A stretch of 64,000 nucleotides of DNA from Planctomycetaceae bacterium. Its GTDB lineage: Bacteria; Planctomycetota; Planctomycetia; Pirellulales; Pirellulaceae. The notes below the pieces were generated by a model. It did not search any database. It saw nothing but the letters and a program-made list of their open reading frames with translations, and was not told the DNA's origin. Shown one piece after another: positions 9,187-15,310 of this stretch (its first letter is position 1; the number at the start of each line of letters is the position of its first letter). The DNA is taken from assembly GCA_020638975.1 (NCBI GenBank), contig JACKHN010000015.1, positions 88,338 through 152,337 of the forward strand, in the 5' to 3' direction. A program made the translations under genes and the position numbers.

Positions 9187-10560
9187 TTAGTCGAATCGGA
9201 TTGAAAACACATCAGCATCCTTGAGCGTAAAACGCAGTTGGACGACACCTTCACTGAACTTAGGATCCTGCGTCCACGCAACGGGAGCATCAATGGCGTC
9301 GCCGCTAAGCGGTTGTGATTTACCGATGACACCGCCCTGTTCGTTCAGGGCTTCGATCGACAACGTCCCGCCGCCTCGCACGACGTAATTTACAAGCAGT
9401 CGCCCGCCCTGGTATCGCAATGGCTTCGTCGTCACTCGGCCTCCATCCACACCACCGCGTAACGCCACAAAGCCATCTATGCGATAGACGAATCGCCGGA
9501 CGCGGCCTGGTGAGGGTTCGTAGTAGTTCTCTGTGGCATAGACAGAGATCTCATTCGGCTTGCCGGGTAGTTGGAACATGCCCCAAGCCATATAGTTGCT
9601 GCGGTTGTGGTTGCGATCTTTGGGAGCAGTACGCGGCACGACGGCTTCAGCATAGCGATGAAACTTGGTGCCGTCGCGGCTGGTCATCAGAACCGGCTCG
9701 ACTTGCTGGCTTTTCGGTTCGAATCGCGTCGGGAACCCGATGAACAGCTGCGGCGCGCGAAAGTACTTCTGTATCGCGTTGGTGTAGAGATGTTCGTTGG
9801 GCGTGCCTTCCGTGTACGTCAAGTCGGCTTCGTTCTCCCAATTGATAAAATCCTTGGAAGTTGCCGTGCGGATCGCGCGGACGCCGTCGCCGAAGTAACG
9901 CCAGTAAGCACGATACTCACCGCGATCCGTGTCCCAGAAGGCGAGGTTCTGGGAATCAAATGCACCGTTGGTGATAACAGGCTTGTCCTGGATCAACTTC
10001 CAATGGATGCAGTCGGGTGATTCGAACGGCAACAAGCCACCGCCTCCGCCGCCGAACGCTTTATAACGCGATGCGGCAGGCGTCGCCGGGTTATCGTCGC
10101 GGAAGGCCGTGAAGTTGTGCGTGCCGGGGCCAAGCCAGACAATGTTGTTTTCTTTAGATCCGTTCCACTCGAACAGGCCCAAGTTCGGTTTTGTCCAGTG
10201 AACGCCGTCTTTGCTTTCGGCGTAGCATGTGACCTCCTTGTGAGTGGCCTTCTGGAGCGTGTCGTGCTGCCAGCCACGATAGATCATGCGGTACAAGTCA
10301 CCGTCCTGAAAATAAGTGTAGTAGCCGCTCGTGTTGCCCTCCCAAGGTTGGTCGGTCACGAACACAACATCTTGCGGTTCGGGTTGCATCAACTGTTGGC
10401 GAACGTCGCCCTTCATCTCGCCAATCAAGTGATCGTCGACAAACAACTCTAGTCGGTTACCGATCTCGATCGGCTCGGCAGAAAAACCTACGGTGATCGT
10501 CCAGCTCGTCAACAGCAGCGTTGCGGTGAACGTATTGACCATGTGCTTGCGGGAAATCAT
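9187..10560 (-). CDS. Exported glycoside-hydrolase-like five-bladed propeller protein
   Basis: The start ATG at 10560 is preceded by GGAG at a good distance. The 457-residue protein has a signal peptide (about residues 9-28, FTATLLLTSWTITVGFSAE). A propeller-like body resembles GH32/GH43-clan proteins of planctomycetes, starting with NRLELFVDDHLIGEMKGDVR and containing YRAYWRYFGDGVRAIRTATS. The C-terminal region (about 370-457) resembles a beta-sandwich. The exact family and catalytic residues cannot be assigned by eye. It lies on the same strand as the 715-residue hydrolase upstream (110 bp gap with a nested palindrome), so they may share a transcript. Confidence 0.65.
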   Translation of the reverse strand: MISRKHMVNTFTATLLLTSWTITVGFSAEPIEIGNRLELFVDDHLIGEMKGDVRQQLMQPEPQDVVFVTDQPWEGNTSGYYTYFQDGDLYRMIYRGWQHDTLQKATHKEVTCYAESKDGVHWTKPNLGLFEWNGSKENNIVWLGPGTHNFTAFRDDNPATPAASRYKAFGGGGGGLLPFESPDCIHWKLIQDKPVITNGAFDSQNLAFWDTDRGEYRAYWRYFGDGVRAIRTATSKDFINWENEADLTYTEGTPNEHLYTNAIQKYFRAPQLFIGFPTRFEPKSQQVEPVLMTSRDGTKFHRYAEAVVPRTAPKDRNHNRSNYMAWGMFQLPGKPNEISVYATENYYEPSPGRVRRFVYRIDGFVALRGGVDGGRVTTKPLRYQGGRLLVNYVVRGGGTLSIEALNEQGGVIGKSQPLSGDAIDAPVAWTQDPKFSEGVVQLRFTLKDADVFSIRFD

Positions 10561-10586
10561 CAGTTGTGTCTCCGTTGGATGGGATC

Positions 10587-10644
10587 AGCCGATACGCGTT
10601 AGCGTCCGGTTATTGCGGTAACCGGACGCTAACGCGTACCGGCT
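10587..10644. repeat. Nested palindrome, family B (TACGCGTTAGCGTCCGGTTA)
   Basis: A perfect 20-bp inverted repeat (10593-10612 and 10619-10638) has a 6-bp loop and short outer AGCC/GGCT arms. Each arm contains the small palindrome ACGC-GTTA-GCGT. It lies between two tandem minus-strand genes, where it could act as a transcript-processing or attenuating structure. Confidence 0.9.
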
Positions 10645-10670
10645 AATAATGAATGCGACGACGGCCAGCG

Positions 10671-12818
10671 CTATTCCTCCGGTTCCGCGCCCCACGAAGC
10701 AATGCGGCGCAAGTTCTTTGACTTCAGCTCCACGAAACAATCTGGTAGGTCGAAGTGCGCGAGTACGTTGGGTAGCAGTGTCGAAAGCGGCCAATTGTAA
10801 TGTTCGGTTTCAGCGATTTCAGCATAAGACGTCAAAGCGTTCTTGAGGGTGACTTGCTTGACTTGGTCCGACATCACGGCCGCGAACGTGGCCGCCAGGG
10901 CACCCCAACCGCGACCGATCAGGTGAATGTCCGTATGTCCGACGGACGCCAGCCAATCGAGAACTCGCAGGACATCAAACGTCTTTTGGCCGAGGTAGGG
11001 GCGATCTAACATCAGACTGTGGATCGCATAGAAGTAGTCGTTACCGTACGCGCTGTGAAACGATCCGGGATTGCAGGTGTCCGGAAGCGACTCGCCGATT
11101 CCACGAACATCGCACGTGAAAACGGGTGAATCGGGTTCTGCCTGTATCACTTCGCGAATCAACGGTTCCTCGCGCAATTCGTCATCACTCGACAGGTGCG
11201 GCACGTACAGAATCGCTCGTTTGCCGGCGCGAGGTGGCCGCGAATGCCAGGCCTCCGTGGTCAGGCGATAGACAATCGCCTGAATGCCCGGCTCTGTTTC
11301 GATGGTATAGGACATCGCGTGTTTGGTCGGATAACCTCGCGAACCCAGATAGCGCCAGTTGCGATAGTCCGGCGCGGCGTTTCGCTTTTCCGGCAACTTC
11401 AACACATCCATCACCGCCTGACGCAGTTCCGCACCTCGCAATGCCTTCCGAGTGGAAGCCAACTGTTTCGACTTCTCGCGAGTGAAATCGAAGACGGTGA
11501 GTGTCTTTGCGTCTGCCGCAACTTGTCCCTTGGGAGTACACCACAGCGTTTCGTCCTTTTCGATCACGATCTCTGGCTCCGCCGCGAACTTGACATTCGT
11601 CGTCGCTTGCAGGACTCCGTCGAAAGTTCGCTCGCTGTCCGCGACGGTCGTGCCAGTGGCTCGGTTAAACCACGAGTACATAGCTTCGCGACTCTCTTGC
11701 GAGTAGCCATGCCCCGTCGGCCCATAAAACAACGCAACGTTGTCCTCCGCATCCAACAATCGATACAGTCGCCGCAGCCGCTGGTAAGTTTCTTCCGATC
11801 CTCGAACGTCGAAGTAATCTCGTTCTTTCGCCAAGATGATGATCGGCTTGGGTGCCATCGCCGCCAGGAAGTCAGCGTGATCCAAATCGAGTGCCAGTGC
11901 GCGAGGCGGACATTGCTCCGTGTCTTGCGGAAGCTCATTCTCCATATTGCGACGAAACGTCGTTACGAAACAACTCGGAGCGCCCATCGCCCAACGTTGT
12001 TCAACGCCACATAACCAAGTCGTCATCGTGCCACCGCCAGAGTTTCCGGTCACGCCGACACGCTCCTTGTCGACCTCAGGCCGCGTGAGCACATAGTCGA
12101 GCGCTCGGATACCGTCCCAGGCGCGCCACATGCCGAAGAACTCTCCGACAAGGAATTGCTGATTGCCGGCATGCAGATGCTCGCCCACTCCCACACCCAC
12201 CTTGGGTGACAGATCTTCTTTAACGTATTGCAGTCGTTCTCCTTGGCCGATCGGGTCGAATATCAAGCAGACGTAACCCTGTCGAGCCAATCCCTGGGCG
12301 AACGACTGATAGGCTTCTGCTGCCTTGCCGTTCGTCGAGTGTCCACATGTACCGACCACGGCCGGCATCGGCGAGTTCTGTCCTTTCGGGATGTATAGAT
12401 TCGCAGTCACCGGGAATCCAGGACGGCTGTCGAAAATGACGTTCTCGATTCGATAGGTGTCGCGTTCGACCGTGCCGGTCACACGTGGGTTCAACGGTGT
12501 TCGCTCGGGCTCGGAACCAAACGCTTGCCGAATCCTCGCTTGTGCATCACGGACATAACCTTCGGCGTCGGCCTTGGTCTGGACTTGATTCAGTTTGTGG
12601 ATGTGACGTTCGCCCGACTCGCGCACCTGTCGCACAAAGAACTCGTGAACCATCCTTGGAAAGCGATTGAGCGGTTCATAGTCGTTCGCAGCCCTGGCAG
12701 GGGCGCAATCCAACCATCCTAGCAGCGGCAGTGCGGCTGCATGTGCCCCGATCGATTGTAGAACGCGTCGTCGTGAGACTTGGCAACTGCTTGGTTGTGG
12801 TGCTCGATCTGCTTTCAT
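10671..12818 (-). CDS. Tat-exported acetylxylan-esterase-like alpha/beta hydrolase, double domain
   Basis: The 715-residue protein has a twin-arginine signal (SRRRVLQSIGAHAAALPLLG). A first alpha/beta-hydrolase domain (about 90-390) has its nucleophile serine in GNSGGG and a catalytic His in PTGHGYSQE, as in planctomycete dienelactone/acetylxylan-esterase-like proteins. A second hydrolase-like half (about 450-700) keeps core strands (RAILYVPHLSSDDEL, VFTCDVRGIGES), but the expected nucleophile elbow reads GRGWGA with no serine, so that half is probably not catalytic. The deacylation of a polymer is an inference from the family. Confidence 0.8.
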   Translation of the reverse strand: MKADRAPQPSSCQVSRRRVLQSIGAHAAALPLLGWLDCAPARAANDYEPLNRFPRMVHEFFVRQVRESGERHIHKLNQVQTKADAEGYVRDAQARIRQAFGSEPERTPLNPRVTGTVERDTYRIENVIFDSRPGFPVTANLYIPKGQNSPMPAVVGTCGHSTNGKAAEAYQSFAQGLARQGYVCLIFDPIGQGERLQYVKEDLSPKVGVGVGEHLHAGNQQFLVGEFFGMWRAWDGIRALDYVLTRPEVDKERVGVTGNSGGGTMTTWLCGVEQRWAMGAPSCFVTTFRRNMENELPQDTEQCPPRALALDLDHADFLAAMAPKPIIILAKERDYFDVRGSEETYQRLRRLYRLLDAEDNVALFYGPTGHGYSQESREAMYSWFNRATGTTVADSERTFDGVLQATTNVKFAAEPEIVIEKDETLWCTPKGQVAADAKTLTVFDFTREKSKQLASTRKALRGAELRQAVMDVLKLPEKRNAAPDYRNWRYLGSRGYPTKHAMSYTIETEPGIQAIVYRLTTEAWHSRPPRAGKRAILYVPHLSSDDELREEPLIREVIQAEPDSPVFTCDVRGIGESLPDTCNPGSFHSAYGNDYFYAIHSLMLDRPYLGQKTFDVLRVLDWLASVGHTDIHLIGRGWGALAATFAAVMSDQVKQVTLKNALTSYAEIAETEHYNWPLSTLLPNVLAHFDLPDCFVELKSKNLRRIASWGAEPEE

Positions 12819-12944
12819 CCCGCTGTCTCCGCCTAGAGGTTTATCAAGAGGTCTATCTCAATCCGATGCTTTCAATACCAATGTCATAGCAGTTCTTCCC
12901 GTCGACTTGCATCAATTGGTTTAAGCCGGACATCGTATCACAAT

Positions 12945-13073
12945 CTAGGAGTCTGTCCGGCTACGTTCGTACGACAGGCCTCCGCAGCCCGTCGGTCAAC
13001 GAAGTAGCGGAGATTCGACGGCTTCGGAGGCCCGTCGTACATGACCGCGTACGATATCCGGACAGGCTCCTAG
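12945..13073. repeat. MITE-like element with CTAGGAGTCTGTCCGG ends
   Basis: The 129-bp unit has terminal inverted repeats of 16 bp (CTAGGAGTCTGTCCGG and its complement with one mismatch). Its inner core (12970-13040) is a nested palindrome of the GTACGAC...GTCGTAC family, closely related to the core of the CAGGGCTTTTC elements at 5.9 and 18.2 kb although its outer ends differ. It lies between divergent genes, upstream of the Rrf2 promoter. I see no obvious target duplication. Confidence 0.8.
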
Positions 13074-13162
13074 GTGACCAGATTGGAACGCAGGCCGCAA
13101 CGGACAGTGGCCGTCTGCTCCCAGAGCATCCTGTTGCCTAACAAGAACTCACCGATCTCGGC

Positions 13163-13191
13163 TTGACAACCTAGACGGCATGACTAATTAT
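13163..13191 (+). promoter_or_regulatory. Sigma70-type promoter for the Rrf2-selD unit
   Basis: TTGACA (13163-13168) is a perfect -35 box, followed 17 bp later by AATTAT (13186-13191) as a fair -10 box, about 48 bp before the Rrf2 start codon. AT-rich TGACTAATTATG over the -10 region is a plausible site for autoregulation by the Rrf2 protein, which is only an inference. Confidence 0.5.
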
Positions 13192-13238
13192 GGATGTTCG
13201 GGTCCGTTTGTCGCGAGTATCAATTGAGGAGCTGCTAG

Positions 13239-13694
13239 ATGATTTCTCAAACAGCTGAGTACGCACTGCGTGCTATCGTGTTTCTGGGCCATCGAGTGGG
13301 CGAACCGTGTACGGCGGCACAACTTGCCGCCGAGATCGATGCTCCGTCAAGCTACTTGTCCAAGGTGATGAAGGGCTTGACCCGCGTGGGCCTCGTCAAC
13401 TCGCAGCGAGGAGTGCATGGCGGATTCACTTTAGCCCGCGATCCGAGCGACATCTCGGTTTTGGATGTCATCTGTGCGGTTGACACCTTTCATCGGATTC
13501 CGCGTTGCCCTCTTGGACAACCGGCGCACACCAGTGGACTGTGCCCGCTGCACCGGCGACTCGACAACGTGATGGCGGCGGCCGAGCGATCCTTCGAACA
13601 AACGAGCATCGGAGAATTACTCGAAGAACCAGGATTGCTTTGTACCTTGCCGTGCGTTTCGGAACCGTCTCTGAGTACTGCTCGCGTCGTATGA
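13239..13694 (+). CDS. Rrf2-family transcriptional regulator
   Basis: The 151-residue protein opens with the family signature MISQTAEYALRAIVFL. It continues with a winged helix-turn-helix (AAQLAAEIDAPSSYLSKVMK) and the wing NSQRGVHGGFTLARDP. Cysteines in the dimerisation/sensor part (VICAVD, PRCPLGQ, GLCPLHR) could hold an Fe-S cluster or act as redox thiols, as in IscR, NsrR and RirA, but the spacing does not identify a subfamily. The ATG at 13239 has GAGGAG upstream (13227-13232). It lies 68 bp upstream of selD on the same strand, so it may control selenophosphate supply in response to redox or Fe-S state; that link is an inference from position. Confidence 0.88.
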   Translation: MISQTAEYALRAIVFLGHRVGEPCTAAQLAAEIDAPSSYLSKVMKGLTRVGLVNSQRGVHGGFTLARDPSDISVLDVICAVDTFHRIPRCPLGQPAHTSGLCPLHRRLDNVMAAAERSFEQTSIGELLEEPGLLCTLPCVSEPSLSTARVV

Positions 13695-13762
13695 CCACAC
13701 GCCTCTCGCAGACGATCTAGGTAAAAGTTACGGACGTCATTTGTCGTTGGTGGTGGATGAAA

Positions 13763-14809
13763 ATGTTTGGACGCAAGAAGCGGCTGGTCGATTATGCCAG
13801 CTGTGCCGGATGAGCCGGCAAGCTCCCCGTGGATGGGATCGCGCAGGTCGTGCGCGGCTTGCCAAAGTTCGATGACCCCAATCTTCTGATTGGCGCCGAA
13901 GGTGCCAGCGACGCTGGGGTGTATCGCCTGCGAGATGACCTGCTAATTATACAAACTGTCGACTTCTTTCCACCGCTCGTCGACGACCCCTTTGTTTTCG
14001 GCCAGATCGCGGCCGCGAACTCGCTGAGCGATGTGTATGCGATGGGCGGCGAGCCGACCACGGCATTGAACATCGTCGGCTTTCCTGACAATCAGCTCGG
14101 ACTTGAAATCCTCAGTGAAATTCTCCGTGGGGGCGCTGATCGTGTACAACTCGCCGGAGCAGTGATCGTGGGCGGTCACACGGTTCGCGATACGGAAATC
14201 AAATACGGTCTGTCGGTCACCGGTATCGCGACGCCCGACCACTTGATGACCAACCGCAACGCTCGGCCAGGCGATGCGTTGGTACTGACCAAGCCACTGG
14301 GAACTGGCTTCGTGACGACGGCTTACAAAGCGGGGCGCTGCCCTGAGGCAACTTTAGCCGCTGCCGTTGAAAGCATGATTCAATTGAATGTAATCGGGCG
14401 CGACGCAGCACGCCAAGCCAAGGCTCGTGCTGCGACCGACATCACAGGCTTTGGCCTGGCGGTCCACGCATCCGAGATGGCGCAAGCGAGTGACGTGACG
14501 ATTGAGTTGAATTTGGACAGGATTCCGATTCTGCCTGGTGTGGATAGGTTGGCCGAACGAGGATTCAAGACCCGAGCCAGTGCGTCCAACCGGCGTTTCG
14601 CCGAGACGCTAGTGCGAGTTGAAGGCAAGCCAGATCCGATTCGTAGGGAACTCGCCTTCGACGCTCAGACATCTGGTGGGTTGCTGATCAGTGTGCCGGA
14701 CGACAAGGCGGAGTCTGTCGTAGAAAATGCCCGAGCGTTAGGGGCTCTCTCCGCGTGCGTCGTGGGCCGCGTATTGGAACGACAACCAAAATCGTTGATA
14801 CTAAGTTGA
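13763..14809 (+). CDS. selD: Selenide, water dikinase SelD with UGA-encoded selenocysteine at residue 17
   Basis: SelD makes selenophosphate from selenide and ATP, the Se donor for selenocysteine and selenouridine. The obvious open frame starts only at a GTG at 13829 and lacks the catalytic N-terminus. Reading through an in-frame TGA at 13811-13813 from the ATG at 13763 gives a 348-residue protein, close to the usual length. Its first residues, R7-L8...Y11...A15-G16-U17-A18-G19-K20, align without gaps to E. coli SelD R7-L8...Y11...A15-G16-C17...K20, so the UGA sits exactly at the catalytic cysteine and Lys20 is kept. Further blocks are DFFPPLVDDPFVFGQIAAAN, YAMGGEPTTALNIV, GGHTVRD, TKPLGTGF, TDITGFGLAVHA and DAQTSGGLL. 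A SECIS-like hairpin follows the UGA. The real stop is also TGA but has no such hairpin that I noticed. Confidence 0.9.
13811..13813 (+). other. Predicted selenocysteine codon (UGA) in selD
   Basis: The in-frame TGA is codon 17 in C-A-G-U-A-G-K. Coding similarity to SelD continues on both sides of it: RLVDYASCAG before, and AGKLPVDGIAQVVRGLP after. This position is Cys or Sec in the family. Confidence 0.85.
13839..13857 (+). promoter_or_regulatory. Candidate bacterial SECIS hairpin in selD
   Basis: CGCGCA/TGCGCG forms a 6-bp stem (plus an outer U-G pair) with apical loop GGTCG (13846-13850). There are 32 nt between the UGA and the loop, within the range described for bacterial SECIS elements. 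The apical core GCAGGTCGTGC strongly resembles the E. coli fdhF SECIS tip (GCAGGUCUGC, from memory). A longer-range pair GGCAAGC/GCTTGCC (13817-13823 and 13857-13863) could close the structure. Confidence 0.7.
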
Positions 14810-14940
14810 AGAAGTCGATGTCGCTCTCGTTCGACTGTCGAGTTTCTAGAACAGACACGGATTTGGCCGTGCCTAACAGGTCGGTTACACTTTCGAGATT
14901 GCCGGACCGAACCCGCCACCCAGAATTCCCGATCGATTCT

Positions 14941-15249
14941 ATGGCAGACTCCGAGATCGTCAGGCGACTTGCCTTAGAACTAGCCAACACGCAAGAGAAA
15001 CCTTGCTACGGCACGCCGGGCTTCTACGTCAAACGAACCCTATTTGCTCGATTACTTCCGGATGGCGACTCGGTTGTCGTCAAGATCGACCAGGGCGACC
15101 GCGCGCGTCGGATGGGTGCTGATCCGAATACTTTTTTCACGACAGCTCACTACCGCAACTATCCGATGATGATCGTTCGTCTTTCAACGGTCGAGGACGC
15201 TGATCTTCGTGAGTTGCTTTCTAACGCATGGGAACTTGCGGCGAGTTAG
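14941..15249 (+). CDS. MmcQ/YjbR-like small protein
   Basis: The 102-residue product starting MADSEIVRRLALEL has the YjbR fold pattern: a substrate-like loop KPCYGTPGFYVKRTLFARL, then DSVVVKIDQGDRARRMGADP, FFTTAHYRNYPMMIVRLSTV and a final helix LRELLSNAWELAA. Members are called MmcQ/YjbR or DUF1801-related proteins, and their function is not established. The start is chosen because upstream in-frame codons have no family similarity. It lies 131 bp after selD on the same strand. Confidence 0.75.
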   Translation: MADSEIVRRLALELANTQEKPCYGTPGFYVKRTLFARLLPDGDSVVVKIDQGDRARRMGADPNTFFTTAHYRNYPMMIVRLSTVEDADLRELLSNAWELAAS

Positions 15250-15310
15250 TCGTCGAGACTTGTTCGCACGAGATCTTTGGAAATCCCAATTATTGCCCGT
15301 GACAGTGGAT

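Noticed and set aside
11196..12014. A 272-residue plus-strand reading frame
   Set aside because: It is antisense to the esterase-like gene, which carries a Tat signal and catalytic motifs.
13813..13863. TCCC-CGTGGAT-GGGA (13824-13838) as the selD SECIS
   Set aside because: It pairs only four bases and its loop lacks the AGGT motif; the GCGCA-GGTCG-TGCGC hairpin just downstream is stronger. It was not removed from consideration as part of a larger structure.
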